DNA from: Cohnella rhizoplanae
GTDB taxonomy: Bacteria > Bacillota > Bacilli > Paenibacillales > Paenibacillaceae
NCBI RefSeq assembly: GCF_948329515.1
Contig: NZ_CAOJCN010000014.1
Coordinates: 1-64,000 of the forward strand
Length of the DNA stretch: 64,000 nucleotides
Direction: 5' to 3'
The number at the start of each line of letters is the position of its first letter. Position 1 is the stretch's first letter. Position numbers and translations under genes: made by a program. The notes beneath the pieces are model-generated. The model saw nothing but the letters and a program-made list of their open reading frames with translations. It searched no databases and was not told the origin of the DNA. Below are positions 35,401 through 43,640 of the stretch, one piece after another.

Positions 35401-35754
35401 GACGGTGGCCACGTCGACGCCGTTCACGTACAGGCTCTTGGTCCGGGTATCCGGGTAGCCGTTGGAATAGCGGATCGTGATCGTGTAAGTACCCGCATTG
35501 GCTACGCTTACATGATTCAGCTGCACGTAGGAGCCGACGTCGTTCAGGTTGCCGACCTTATAGCCGAACGACGCGTTGCCGTCCGCCGTGACGGACGCGG
35601 AGCCGCCGACGACGCCGTTCTCGGCCTGATAGGTCACGTCCCCGGCCGCGTAGGCGCTGCCGGACGGACCCGCGGCGAGCGAGACTGCGACTAGTCCTAG
35701 CGCGAACGCCGCGCTCCATACGTACTTCCTCAATCCGCTTAAGCTTTTTCCCAC
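32407..35754 (-). CDS. Secreted protein with two CBM35-type modules and twin pectate-lyase-like beta-helix regions
   Basis: A 1,115-residue exoprotein. Signal peptide 1-37 (ending GSAYAAG). First CBM35-like module (YQAENGVVGG...SYVQLNHV), a second beta module (GPYYYINYYNPGNTITYDG...AVDWDAFEVIQSG), then another CBM35 (YEAESGTVAGG...DGAYVQFNSV) with the near-identical string FPATGNWNIYREV/STV in both. The C-terminal 700 residues hold two pectate-lyase-3 N-termini, DVTDYGADKTGAADATAAVQKAL and DATSAIQAALNAAGTAGGGIVYLPPG, each starting a beta-helix. Probably a polysaccharide lyase or hydrolase. The GTG at 35754 is preferred over an ATG 42 nt upstream because AAAGGTGG precedes it and it directly opens the signal peptide. 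Follows the second lipoprotein gene. Confidence 0.85.
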   Translation of the reverse strand: MGKSLSGLRKYVWSAAFALGLVAVSLAAGPSGSAYAAGDVTYQAENGVVGGSASVTADGNASFGYKVGNLNDVGSYVQLNHVSVANAGTYTITIRYSNGYPDTRTKSLYVNGVDVATVSFPATGNWNIYSTVTASVALNEGSNTIKIQRDSADSPASDIDSVLVPGATSAWTVVNNNGPYYYINYYNPGNTITYDGGATGYFNNDVSFSQTTNDAAEFTFHGTAVRWIGAKNNNHGNANVYIDGISQGVVDTYGPVWEKQLVLYEIRGLTEGVHTLKVAVSGTKNAASTGYAVDWDAFEVIQSGTKYEAESGTVAGGAATAADTYASGGSKVGTLNSDGAYVQFNSVSTPSTGSGYYDVTIRYSNGYPDTRYKSLYVNGTNVMRVAFPATGNWNIYREVKVAVHLNAGSNTIKIQKTSADTAGTDIDRIYVATTPRKTKVVTTTYATEDAVISDFDVTDYGADKTGAADATAAVQKALDDCFVMGGGTVWMPSGTYKISSTLKVYSFCSIRGDWRDPDSGSGSYGTVISANVSSDIGELIRLQGTNAGVVGLTFYYPNQNHANPIVPINLGYTIRADQDAASIHNVTFLNAYKGILVSALHGFDSFDNIKGTALNVGLELRETAAVDTTQKITFNNSYWANAGSAYNAPSKSVIDTYTRANGTAFLFSDNDAAQHYKLKASDYKYGIRDVDGPRDGSWGSGFALLDIQNTDYALKMESGFRKNGVLRSTLSGSVNSISFSRINTVAELFASNNTLTGSTTGAGLTVSTPSPAPPTSYTEGTPSKTTSTTLYDVTKAPYYAPYVKASRGSLPTVDATSAIQAALNAAGTAGGGIVYLPPGWYKVSTHLTVPANVELRGASSTAIEARATGEGTALFAYEGENTTTPTTDTAFITLNGNKSGLRGLRVFYPNNPMNTAANIKKFPYTVRVNSADDVYVVNVEFENASNGLDITNGSDRHFVKRLFGFSADNFVRVGTSTEGWIEQMHDLNPTSMDGAAERYGVTGFFNNWAGTDNFSAIRESYMWQHTNWITINGASNEHILNIGGCGVMNGVYVSSGTAEIWNLVTDQLYTNGYSVIADSGANVKVMNSAAVFGQNTSGAGILASYNPTRHLDGQP

Positions 35755-35799
35755 TTGATTGACCACCTTTACATATAGGGTAGAGGTACTGGTCATGCA

Positions 35800-35829
35800 G
35801 CTGCCGGAGGCGCGACCGCCGCCGGCAGC
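35800..35829. other. Intercistronic hairpin after the second binding-protein gene
   Basis: GCTGCCGG / CCGGCAGC stem without T-run, between the lipoprotein stop and the CBM35 gene. A transcript-stabilising hairpin is likely. Confidence 0.4.
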
Positions 35830-35847
35830 CCGATACAGGGAATGCGG

Positions 35848-37446
35848 TTATTGCTTGGCGGCCAGGAACGCGTCCGCCTGTTTTTGAATATCGGCCACGA
35901 TCTTGTCCGTGCCGGCTTTGTTCTGCTTGTCGATATAGTCCGCGAGCGATTTGTCCACGTCCTTGACGATGCCGTACATGAGCGGCTTGCCGGCTTCTGT
36001 CGTGAGCGCGGTGCGCTTGGCGATCTCGTTCTTGATGTTGTCCGTCACCGGGAAGAAGCCCGTGAGGTTCGTGACGAGACTGTTCGGCTCGTTCGTGAAG
36101 TCGGCGATCGCCTTCCAGCCCTCGGCGGTTCTCGTCTCGGTCGGCCTCACCAGATTGTCGCGCCAGAAGCCCCATTGTCCCTGCCAGTCCATGTAGTTCG
36201 AGCTCTCGGCCTTCATGCCCTCCGGATAGACGAAGGCGTCGCCCTTCTTGACGTACGTCTTGCCTTCGATGCCGAACAGCACCATGTCGTACAAGCTCTG
36301 GTCGGTCGCCATCATGTCCATGAACATAAGCGCGCGTTCCGGGTTTTTGGCGTTCTTGTTGATTGCCATCAAATTCGCGAGCGGCGATCTTCTCAGATAG
36401 TTGCCCTCTGGATACAGCTCCGAATAGAAGTTCTCGGGCATGCCGAGGAAGTTGTTGAAGTTGATGTACTCGTTCGTGTTGAACCCGACGACCTTCAGAT
36501 TGGCGGATTCGCCGGCGTGCGCGTCGCGGTTGATCATGAGATCGCTAGGGATGATGCCTGCGTCGGCCCACTTTTTGGCCCAGGTGACCGCTTCCTTGTA
36601 CCAGTCGGTCTGCTCGACCGGGATCAGCTTCATCGCCGGATCGTCCAGCTTGTAGGTGAGGCCGTACAAGCCGTCGACGGGATCGGCGTAGTTGTACTTG
36701 GGCGCGAGCATCGAGAGGATCTTGCTGTAGGTCAGGCCGCCGTCCCACTCCAGGATGTGGCTGTTAGGCGCGGCTTTCTTGGCTTCCTGCAGGAAAGCGT
36801 CCAGCTCCTCGACCGTCTTGATGGAGCCGTTCTCCGGCTGGGCGACCTTGCCTTCCAGGCCGGACTTCTTGAAGTCGACCGAGACGAAGGCGTGGTCGTT
36901 GGTGATCTGCGTCCAGGGCATCGCCGTGATCTTGCCGCCGGCCGTGATGGAGTCGACCAGGTTGCGTTCCTGCAGCTGCGCGTAATAGTTCGGCGCGTAC
37001 TTGGGGAGCAGATCCTTGATGTCCAGGTAGCTGTTGACCATCTGCGGGTACGCGAGCCAGTCCGCGTCGAAGTTCAGGTCGTAGTCGTCGCCGGACGTGG
37101 CCAGCAGCTTGATCTTGGTCGCATAATCGTTAAACGGAATGAAATTGATCTCGAACTTGGCGTTCAGGGTATCCTTCACTTTTTCCTCTACGGCCTTCCA
37201 GACTTCGTCGGTCGCGGGTCTCTTGTCTCCTGCGAAATAAATCTTGAGCGTAACCGGCTCCAACTGCGCTGCGGCCGGAGAGGAAGCCGCGGCGGAAGAG
37301 GAAGCTGCGGGCGAAGCCGTCCCTTCTGCCGGCGCCGACGAGGACGCGGCGTTTCCGTTGTTGTTGCCGCTGCACGCCGACAGCGAGCCCCCCAGCATAA
37401 GCGCGGACAGCACCGCGCCGGTCAGACGAATCGTTCTTTTTTTCAT
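35848..37446 (-). CDS. Sugar ABC transporter substrate-binding lipoprotein, LplA type
   Basis: A 532-residue lipoprotein; lipobox SLSAC with Cys25, then a Ser/Ala/Pro tether to about residue 60. The binding protein proper starts with LEPVTLKIYFAGDKRPATDEVWKAVEEKVKDTL. Segments such as LNFDADWLAYPQMVNSYLDIKDLLPKYAPNYY and PERALMFMDMMATDQSLYDMVLFGIEGKTYV match the LplA family, which carries complex oligosaccharides. It ends the importer set lplB-lplC-lplA. ATG 37446 has AAAGGAG. Related to the first importer's lipoprotein (9765-11330) but clearly different in sequence, so probably a different ligand. Confidence 0.92.
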   Translation of the reverse strand: MKKRTIRLTGAVLSALMLGGSLSACSGNNNGNAASSSAPAEGTASPAASSSAAASSPAAAQLEPVTLKIYFAGDKRPATDEVWKAVEEKVKDTLNAKFEINFIPFNDYATKIKLLATSGDDYDLNFDADWLAYPQMVNSYLDIKDLLPKYAPNYYAQLQERNLVDSITAGGKITAMPWTQITNDHAFVSVDFKKSGLEGKVAQPENGSIKTVEELDAFLQEAKKAAPNSHILEWDGGLTYSKILSMLAPKYNYADPVDGLYGLTYKLDDPAMKLIPVEQTDWYKEAVTWAKKWADAGIIPSDLMINRDAHAGESANLKVVGFNTNEYINFNNFLGMPENFYSELYPEGNYLRRSPLANLMAINKNAKNPERALMFMDMMATDQSLYDMVLFGIEGKTYVKKGDAFVYPEGMKAESSNYMDWQGQWGFWRDNLVRPTETRTAEGWKAIADFTNEPNSLVTNLTGFFPVTDNIKNEIAKRTALTTEAGKPLMYGIVKDVDKSLADYIDKQNKAGTDKIVADIQKQADAFLAAKQ

Positions 37447-37499
37447 CGTCGTTAACTCCTTTATCTATATTCTACATAAGGGTTTGACCCCCCGAGTAG

Positions 37500-38387
37500 T
37501 CAGCCTTTGACTGCCCCGATCATGATGCCCTTGATGAAGTATCGCTGGACGAACGGGTACAGGAAGACGATCGGGCCGATCGTCATGACGCAGGTGGCGA
37601 GCTTGATGCCTTCCGATGGGACCAGCGAGTTGGACAGCATGCGGGCGGCCGCGTCGGAGGATCTGAGGAACATAATGTTGGAAACGATGGACCGCAGCAG
37701 CAGCTGCAGCGGCTGCAGATCGCTGCTGTCGATGAGCATGACCCCGAGGAACCAGTCGTTCCAGTACGTCAGCGCGATGAACAGCGATACGGTCGCGATG
37801 ACCGGCGTCGACAGCCGCATCACGATCTTGAAGAAAATCGTGGCCTCTCCCGCGCCGTCGATCTTGGCGGATTCGGACAGCTCCTCGGGCAGCGACTGGA
37901 AGTAGTTGCGGATCAGGAAGACGTTAAACGCGCTGCACAGGTAAGGGATGATGAGCGCGGCGATGCTGTCCTTGAGGTGCAGGTAGTTCACGCAGATGAT
38001 GTACCATGGCACCATCCCCCCGCTGAACAGCAGCGTCAGCATCGAGTAGACCGACAGAAACCTGCGGTACTTCACCCGCTTGAGCGACATGGGATAGGCC
38101 AGCATCGCGCAGATCATCACGCTTGCCGCGGTCCCGATGACGGTGACGATGGTCGAGATCTTGTAGCCGTTGACCAGCACCTTCCACTGGACGAACAGAA
38201 TCTGGTAGGCATCCGTGCTGAAATGCTTCGGGATCAGCTGGTAGCCGTGCGCTTGAATCTCCAGCTCGTCCGTGAAGGAGCCTCCGATGACCATCAGAAA
38301 CGGCAGCAGACAGAGAATCGAGAAGACGAGCACGGACAGGGAGATGAAGAGATCGGATAGCCGAAGACGGCCTAGCTTGTTAGTCAT
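37500..38387 (-). CDS. Sugar ABC transporter permease, LplC/YtcP type
   Basis: A 295-residue permease with six TM helices from LFISLSVLVFSILCLLPFLMVI onward. EAA loop ELSESAKIDGAGEATIFFKIVMRLSTPVIATVSLFIAL; family ending VQRYFIKGIMIGAVKG. It starts 12 nt after its partner permease stops. Forms the membrane pore with the product of 38400-39347. Confidence 0.92.
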   Translation of the reverse strand: MTNKLGRLRLSDLFISLSVLVFSILCLLPFLMVIGGSFTDELEIQAHGYQLIPKHFSTDAYQILFVQWKVLVNGYKISTIVTVIGTAASVMICAMLAYPMSLKRVKYRRFLSVYSMLTLLFSGGMVPWYIICVNYLHLKDSIAALIIPYLCSAFNVFLIRNYFQSLPEELSESAKIDGAGEATIFFKIVMRLSTPVIATVSLFIALTYWNDWFLGVMLIDSSDLQPLQLLLRSIVSNIMFLRSSDAAARMLSNSLVPSEGIKLATCVMTIGPIVFLYPFVQRYFIKGIMIGAVKG

Positions 38388-38399
38388 CTGCGTCTCCTT

Positions 38400-39347
38400 C
38401 TAGAACAGGCCTGAGCCGTTCTGGTATTTGTTGGCCCACCGGTTGCAGGCGAGTACGAGGAAGAAGGCGATAAACGATTGATAGAAGCTGGCTGCCGAGG
38501 CCATGCCGACATCGCCGATGACGCGGAGGTTGCGGAATATGAAGGTGTCCAGCACGTCGGTTGTCGCGTACAGGTTGGGGTTGTCGCCGATGATGCCATA
38601 GAACATCCCGAAGTCGGCGTTCATGATGCGTCCGATCGCCAGCAGGCTGAGGATGATGATGGTGGGCTTGAGCATCGGCAGGCTGATGTAGCGCATTTTC
38701 TTGAACCGCGACGCGCCGTCGATCTCCGCCGCCTCATAGTAGCTCGTATCGACGCCGGACAAGGTCGCGATGTACAGGATCGAATTGTAGCCGGCGCTCT
38801 TCCAGATGGTGATCAATGTCAGGATGATAGGCCACGCCTTCGGCGTATTGTACCAATTGACCTTTTCGAGTCCGAACCACCCCAGCAGCTGGTTGAGGAT
38901 GCCCTGGTCGAACGCGAAGATGCTGTAGGCGAACACGCTGACGACGATCCAGGATACGAAGAAGGGCAGCAGCGTAAAGGACTGGACGGATTTCTTGAAT
39001 AGCTTGTGCCGCACCTCGTTCAGCAGGAGCGCCAGGCCAACCGCGACGACCGTGCTGCAGACGATAAACGTAAGATTGAGCAGGATCGTGTTGCGCGTCG
39101 CCCGGAAGGTCGTCTCCGAGGTGAATAGAAAGTTGAAGTTGTTAAAGATCGGCTTCGCCCACTCGCTCCCGAAGATGCCGTCGGCGAAGTCGAAGTTCTT
39201 GAAGGCGATCAGGACGCCCGCCATGGGCAGATAGTTGAACAGAAACAGCAGGACGATTCCGGGTACCGCCATGAAGTACAGGATCGCGTTTCTGTTGAGC
39301 TCGAGGGCGACCCCCTTCGCTCTGCCGCGCTGCCGTTTTTCGTTCAT
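38400..39347 (-). CDS. Sugar ABC transporter permease, LplB type
   Basis: A 315-residue permease, first gene of the operon. Landmarks: NRNAILYFMAVPGIVLLFLFNYLPM, TSETTFRATRNTILLN, and the EAA loop SYYEAAEIDGASRFKKMRYISLPMLKPTIIIL. ATG 39347 is taken because GCGAGGTG precedes it; an in-frame ATG nine codons earlier has no ribosome site. A strong sigma-A promoter lies 160 nt upstream, with a cre-like site and a repressor-like site in the leader. Confidence 0.92.
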   Translation of the reverse strand: MNEKRQRGRAKGVALELNRNAILYFMAVPGIVLLFLFNYLPMAGVLIAFKNFDFADGIFGSEWAKPIFNNFNFLFTSETTFRATRNTILLNLTFIVCSTVVAVGLALLLNEVRHKLFKKSVQSFTLLPFFVSWIVVSVFAYSIFAFDQGILNQLLGWFGLEKVNWYNTPKAWPIILTLITIWKSAGYNSILYIATLSGVDTSYYEAAEIDGASRFKKMRYISLPMLKPTIIILSLLAIGRIMNADFGMFYGIIGDNPNLYATTDVLDTFIFRNLRVIGDVGMASAASFYQSFIAFFLVLACNRWANKYQNGSGLF

Positions 39348-39382
39348 TCGGATCACCTCGCTTTTATATTGCAACCGCTATC

Positions 39383-39396
39383 ATGAAGCGCTTTCA
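39383..39396. promoter_or_regulatory. Weak cre-like site in the importer leader
   Basis: ATGAAGCGCTTTCA carries the palindrome AAGCGCTT and matches the right half of the CcpA cre consensus well, the left half poorly (11 of 14). In the untranslated leader it could act as a roadblock. Tentative. Confidence 0.3.
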
Positions 39397-39465
39397 AATA
39401 GGGCGTATTCCGGGTTCGGGAGGACGCCTCGGCCCCTCCCCCCGCGATTCCGGTAAAACATCCAA

Positions 39466-39486
39466 CTTGTTATATTTGTAATATAC
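39466..39486. promoter_or_regulatory. Candidate operator of the GntR/LacI regulator
   Basis: CTTGTTATATTTGTAATATAC begins with the CTTGTTATA motif also found at 42263-42282 (inverted). It lies about 17-37 nt inside the predicted transcript of the importer operon. Confidence 0.45.
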
Positions 39487-39509
39487 TTATATGTTAGTTG
39501 TCTATTAGA

Positions 39510-39538
39510 ATTATATGTTTAGCACAACGGGATGTAAA
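39510..39538 (-). promoter_or_regulatory. Sigma-A promoter of the second importer operon
   Basis: TTTACA (39538-39533), 17-bp spacer, TATAAT (39515-39510) on the minus strand. This is nearly consensus and lies in an AT-rich island starting 25 nt after the GH38 stop. Predicted start of transcription is near 39503, leaving a leader of about 155 nt. Confidence 0.8.
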
Positions 39539-39563
39539 GGGTTATTTTACCGCTTACATCGTT

Positions 39564-42221
39564 TCAATCGATTCCGAGCGTGACGATCTTTTTGCCGTCC
39601 AGCGACAGCGCGGCTCGGCCGTCCGCGGCCGCAACCTCGCCCAACGGTTTTTCGTTCAGGAGCAGCGACTTGACGGCGGACGCGCGCTCGAACAGCTCCC
39701 CGGTCGCTTCGATCGTCTCCGTCTCCTCGCCGAGATGCACCAACCGGAGCAGGACGCCGCCTGCGCGATCGGCCTTCTTGAGCGCGGTCATCGCTACGGC
39801 TCCGGATGGGGAGTCGATCGTCGCCCAGGACAACGCGGCAGGCAGCGCGCCGGCATGAACGCCGGTACGGACCGCGCGGAGCGGCGCGTTGAACGCCTGC
39901 GCGGCCCGCACGGCCGGGCGGTAGTCTCCCCGGTGCGGCACGATCGCGAACCGGCACGCGTAAGGTCCGATGCACTGCGCGCCCGGCGTCGGGAAGTAAT
40001 TCCAGTCGCCGAGCTCGCCCACGCTGCGCAGCAGGGTAAGGGCGATCGTCCGGCAATCGTCGCGAAGCGCCTCGTACTCGGGCAGCCCGGCCGTGACGAT
40101 CGCGAGGCCGCGCTCGCCGTCGGACAGATCGACGAACGATTGCATCCGCTCGTTGCGCGCCGGATTGCTCCAGCCCGCCCAAGGCTCGATCGTTCTCTTC
40201 ACGACGTCGAACGGCGCGTCGGCATGGACGTACGCGGTGTCCGCGTCGCTCGGAAACAGCGCGCGCAGCCGATGGTCCCTCGCCCCGTTGTCCAGGCTCA
40301 CGGCCACGTCGACGCGTCCGGCGCCGGCATCGAGGCTGACGACGACCTCGACCTCCTGCCCGATCGTTGCGGCGGACCGCCGGTTCCCTTCCCGCCCGGC
40401 GGGCAGCTCGAGCCGGTGCTGGATGCTCACGCTCGCCCGGCCGGCGGTCGAACGGTCTTCCAGCACCACGCGGCCTACGCCGGTCACGATCGGCTGCGCT
40501 TCCTCTGCGGCGCGGTACATATACTCATTCCCGATATCTCCCGTGTCCTCCAAGGCGAGCAGATCGCGATAGGTATGCCCGGTTGCCTTGTCTTCCAGGG
40601 TCAAGGTCCCTCCCGCGTGTACCTGAATCCGCAAGTAAGCGTTTTCTAATATCGCCGAGCCGTCCTTGACTTCGCATACGGCCGCTTCCTTCGGCTCCCG
40701 GCGGACGGCTCCCTTGTCTTCCCGGCGCACCCATGCATAGGCGGCATGCCCCGTTCCGGGAATCCGGCTTGCGAGAAAGGTCAGCCTGTATCTTCTTTTC
40801 CGCCACGGGATCCGGAACCGGTCGTCCGGCAGCGTGAAGCCGTGGATCCATCCTAAGTCCTCCCAGGCGTAAGCCAGCTCTGCGCCGTCGCGGTCCAGCA
40901 GCGCGTAGCCTGCCGGCTCGAGCTCCGCGTCGACGTCGATGTCGACCGATGCCGTCTCCTCCCGTTCCCACCCGAGCGGATTGAAGACGACGAACGGGTA
41001 GATCTCCGCAGGCGCCCCCCCCTTGCGAGCCGCGAACGCGGACGTATCCGCGCGATCGGCGATATAGGTCATCGCTTCAAGACTGAGCGATTCCGCGATC
41101 TGCGCGCTTTTCATGAACCGCGTCACCATCTCGTCGTGAACCGGATCGATGCTGCAGCCGCAGATGCTGTCGTGCGGGTGATTCTGGAGCAGCAGCTTCC
41201 ATGCGTGTCTAAGAAAGGCGGTCGGATGTTCCTTGCCGAGCAGGCCGGCGATCGCGGAGAACGGCTCCGCCCACTTTTCCAGCTCGTTCTGGACGCGAAC
41301 GTTCCATTGCTTGAGATACATCCGCGCGGAGGCCGTATTCACCAGCGTCATCCAGCCGTCGGTATGCTCGCTGATCAATTCGCCCGATACCGTGGAGGAA
41401 GGCGTCTCGCACGCCTCGAGCCGGTCGAAGTAATCCGCGAACCGGCTGTGGACGAACTCGTATTCCGGCAGCCGCTCGTTCAAGACCGCGATGGCCCGCC
41501 CGACGTCGGATTGGACGGGCTGGTGGTCGCATCCGTTCATGAGCAGCAGATGAGGCGTCGTCGCGAACCGCTCGACGTTGTCCAGCGCCTGTCTCCCCCG
41601 CTCGGCGGCCCGCTCCGGGTCGGTCGGCAGCTCCATGCCGTTGTGGTACCAGTTCGCCATGAACACGGACAGTACCTTCGAGCCGTCCGGCGACGCCCAC
41701 CACAGCTCCGAGGGATAACCCGAGCTGTCTTCATTGCGGACGCCGTTGTTTTCCGCGATTCCGTTGATGCCCCGCCCGAACACGGCCCTCGCGATCCCGA
41801 ATCCCTGCAGCAGCTGCGCGGACTGCGAGATATTGCCGAAGGTGTCGGGGAAGTAGCCGATATCGGTCGAGCCGCCCAGCTCCTCGGCGCGCGCGATGCC
41901 GATCTCCATGTTCCGGATCTGCGCCTCGCCGCTCGTCAGAAAAGCGTCCTGCAGCACGTACCACGGTCCGATGCTCAATTTACCGGCCTTCACGAGCTTG
42001 CGAAGCCGTTCCTCCCGTTCGGGCCGGATCTCGAGATAATCGTCCGCCACCAGGACGTGCCCGTCGAGATGGAAAAATTCGAAGCCGTTGTTTTCCGTTT
42101 CCAGCAGGTCCATCACGTCGTCGATCAGCTTCACCAGCCGCATGCGGAACTTCTCGAACGGCATGTACCATTCGCGGTCCCAGTGCGTATGCGAGATTAC
42201 ATGTACCGTTTTGGCCCCCAT
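39564..42221 (-). CDS. GH38 alpha-mannosidase
   Basis: An 885-residue cytoplasmic GH38 enzyme. Zinc site SHTHWDREWY near the N-terminus (His13, Asp15), the nucleophile Asp126 in GYFPDTFGN, and the second zinc His region in NHPHDSICGCSIDPVHDEM. The downstream beta domains complete the family layout. GH38 members cleave alpha-mannosides with retention. No signal peptide, so it acts on imported oligosaccharides. Divergent from the GntR/LacI repressor gene; promoter and operator-like site lie 40-100 nt upstream. The next importer operon begins 200 nt downstream on the same strand with its own promoter, and no terminator is seen between. Confidence 0.95.
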   Translation of the reverse strand: MGAKTVHVISHTHWDREWYMPFEKFRMRLVKLIDDVMDLLETENNGFEFFHLDGHVLVADDYLEIRPEREERLRKLVKAGKLSIGPWYVLQDAFLTSGEAQIRNMEIGIARAEELGGSTDIGYFPDTFGNISQSAQLLQGFGIARAVFGRGINGIAENNGVRNEDSSGYPSELWWASPDGSKVLSVFMANWYHNGMELPTDPERAAERGRQALDNVERFATTPHLLLMNGCDHQPVQSDVGRAIAVLNERLPEYEFVHSRFADYFDRLEACETPSSTVSGELISEHTDGWMTLVNTASARMYLKQWNVRVQNELEKWAEPFSAIAGLLGKEHPTAFLRHAWKLLLQNHPHDSICGCSIDPVHDEMVTRFMKSAQIAESLSLEAMTYIADRADTSAFAARKGGAPAEIYPFVVFNPLGWEREETASVDIDVDAELEPAGYALLDRDGAELAYAWEDLGWIHGFTLPDDRFRIPWRKRRYRLTFLASRIPGTGHAAYAWVRREDKGAVRREPKEAAVCEVKDGSAILENAYLRIQVHAGGTLTLEDKATGHTYRDLLALEDTGDIGNEYMYRAAEEAQPIVTGVGRVVLEDRSTAGRASVSIQHRLELPAGREGNRRSAATIGQEVEVVVSLDAGAGRVDVAVSLDNGARDHRLRALFPSDADTAYVHADAPFDVVKRTIEPWAGWSNPARNERMQSFVDLSDGERGLAIVTAGLPEYEALRDDCRTIALTLLRSVGELGDWNYFPTPGAQCIGPYACRFAIVPHRGDYRPAVRAAQAFNAPLRAVRTGVHAGALPAALSWATIDSPSGAVAMTALKKADRAGGVLLRLVHLGEETETIEATGELFERASAVKSLLLNEKPLGEVAAADGRAALSLDGKKIVTLGID

Positions 42222-42262
42222 CGCCCAATCCCTCCCGATCCGTAAGCAATCTTCTTAAACAA

Positions 42263-42282
42263 CTTGTATATTTTATAACAAG
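42263..42282. promoter_or_regulatory. Candidate operator in the GH38 leader
   Basis: CTTGT and ACAAG arms spaced 10 bp; on the minus strand it reads CTTGTTATAAAATATACAAG. It lies about 5-24 nt after the predicted GH38 transcription start, where a repressor would block elongation or initiation. A related half-site CTTGTAATA overlaps at 42283-42291. Confidence 0.5.
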
Positions 42283-42293
42283 CTTGTAATAAA

Positions 42294-42322
42294 ATAATAT
42301 CACGTTAATACCAAGCTGTAAA
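42294..42322 (-). promoter_or_regulatory. Sigma-A promoter of the GH38 gene
   Basis: TTTACA (42322-42317), 17-bp spacer, TATTAT (42299-42294) on the minus strand. Same -35 hexamer as the importer promoter. Confidence 0.72.
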
Positions 42323-42336
42323 TTATGGAATATTCC

Positions 42337-42365
42337 TGTACAACCCGAACGTTAAGTTATATATT
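42337..42365 (+). promoter_or_regulatory. Promoter of the GntR/LacI regulator gene
   Basis: TGTACA, 17-bp spacer, TATATT on the plus strand. Transcription would start near 42372, about 23 nt before the ATG. Confidence 0.5.
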
Positions 42366-42380
42366 TGTTATAGACTTGGT
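42365..42380. promoter_or_regulatory. Candidate autoregulatory operator
   Basis: TTGTTATAGACTTGGT carries the shared TTGTTATA core and overlaps the predicted start point of the regulator's own transcript, consistent with autorepression. Confidence 0.4.
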
Positions 42381-42394
42381 TGGGAGTGGAATAG

Positions 42395-43558
42395 ATGACA
42401 AAACCCGTGCAGCGCATCCCTTTATACACGCAAATTCGCGATTATGTGCTCAAGCAGATATCGGATCAGGTGTGGAAGCCGGGAGACCGCCTGCCCTCCG
42501 AGAACGAATTCGCGGAGCAATTCAGCGTCAGCCGGATCACGGTCAAAAATGCGCTCGCGCAGTTGATCGAAGACAACCTAATCTACCGGATTCAGGGCAA
42601 GGGCTCCTTCGTCTCCCGCGATCTGGCCGGCGAGCCGCGGTTGTATCAGGAGAGCGACGCGCCGGGCGCGCCGGAGAAGCAGCTCGTCGCGTATCTCATG
42701 CCGCGACTGGGCAATACGTTTACTGCCCGGCTGCTGAGCGGCATCGAGAGCGAGCTGACCCGGCTGAACTACCGGCTGCTTTTTTGCAAGACCGACGATT
42801 CCCAGGAAACCGAAAAGGAAGTGCTGAAGGAAGTCATCCAGCTCGGGGTGAAGGGAATCATCATTTTCCCGGTGGACGGCGAGTCCTACAGCGAAGAGAT
42901 TCTGCGTCTCACGCTGAACGAATTCCCGCTCGTCGTGGTGGACCGCTATCTGCGGGGGATCGAGACCAACTGCGTCTGCTCGGACAACGTGGACGGCGCC
43001 CATAAGGCGACCGCGCATCTGATCGAATACGGACACAACCGGATCGGCTTCATCTCGACGGCATACCAGGGGACGACGAGCATCGAGGACCGCCTGGTGG
43101 GCTACGAGAAGGCGCTGGCGGAGCATCAGATTCCCGTGGAGCATCGGCTGCGCCTGCATCACTTCGACGGCGAGCGCATCAACGCGGTACTGAAGGACGG
43201 CGTGGCGGATCCGGGGATCAAGGAGGAGATTCAGGCCTTCCTGCGGCAGAACCCGGACATGACGGCGGTCTTCGCCATCAACGCAGCGGTCGGTCTGACG
43301 GTGATCGAGGCCGCCAGGGAGATCGGCATCCAGGTTCCGGAGCAGCTGTCGATCGTCTTCTTCGACAATTACGAGCTGTCGGCCATCTCGAGCGTCCCGC
43401 CGACCTGCATCAGCCAGGAAGAGGAGCTCATGGGCAGAGAGGCCGCCCGCCTGCTCGCGTCGATCATCGACAACCCCAAGCAGGAGCGCCGCAAGATCAT
43501 CACGCCGAACAAGCTGATCGTCCGCAAGTCGGTCGCGCCTGTGGGCACGCCGGTATAA
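42395..43558 (+). CDS. GntR/LacI hybrid transcriptional regulator, AraR type
   Basis: A 387-residue regulator. Residues about 5-72 are a GntR winged helix (YTQIRDYVLKQISDQVWKPGDRLPSENEFAEQFSVSRITVKNALAQLIEDNLIYRIQGKGSFVS); about 85-387 are a LacI-type periplasmic-binding fold (QLVAYLMPRLGNTFTARLLSGIE, VKGIIIFPVDGESYSEEI, PPTCISQEEELMGREAARLL). This composition is that of AraR of Bacillus subtilis, a sugar-released repressor. It is divergent from the GH38 gene. Effector is likely a sugar from the pathway, possibly mannose-derived, but not shown. ATG 42395 has GGGAGTGG. A terminator follows. Confidence 0.92.
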   Translation: MTKPVQRIPLYTQIRDYVLKQISDQVWKPGDRLPSENEFAEQFSVSRITVKNALAQLIEDNLIYRIQGKGSFVSRDLAGEPRLYQESDAPGAPEKQLVAYLMPRLGNTFTARLLSGIESELTRLNYRLLFCKTDDSQETEKEVLKEVIQLGVKGIIIFPVDGESYSEEILRLTLNEFPLVVVDRYLRGIETNCVCSDNVDGAHKATAHLIEYGHNRIGFISTAYQGTTSIEDRLVGYEKALAEHQIPVEHRLRLHHFDGERINAVLKDGVADPGIKEEIQAFLRQNPDMTAVFAINAAVGLTVIEAAREIGIQVPEQLSIVFFDNYELSAISSVPPTCISQEEELMGREAARLLASIIDNPKQERRKIITPNKLIVRKSVAPVGTPV

Positions 43559-43574
43559 GGCGAAGTGTACGCCT

Positions 43575-43606
43575 AAAAGGGAGCTGTCCCGCCAGCTCCC
43601 TTTTTT
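43575..43606 (+). terminator. Terminator of the GntR/LacI regulator gene
   Basis: AAAAGGGAGCTG / CAGCTCCCTTTT stem, 6-nt loop, followed by Ts; 16 nt after the stop codon. Confidence 0.93.
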
Positions 43607-43640
43607 GATGCGATTTTTTGGTGCGCTTATTCGCTCGCTC

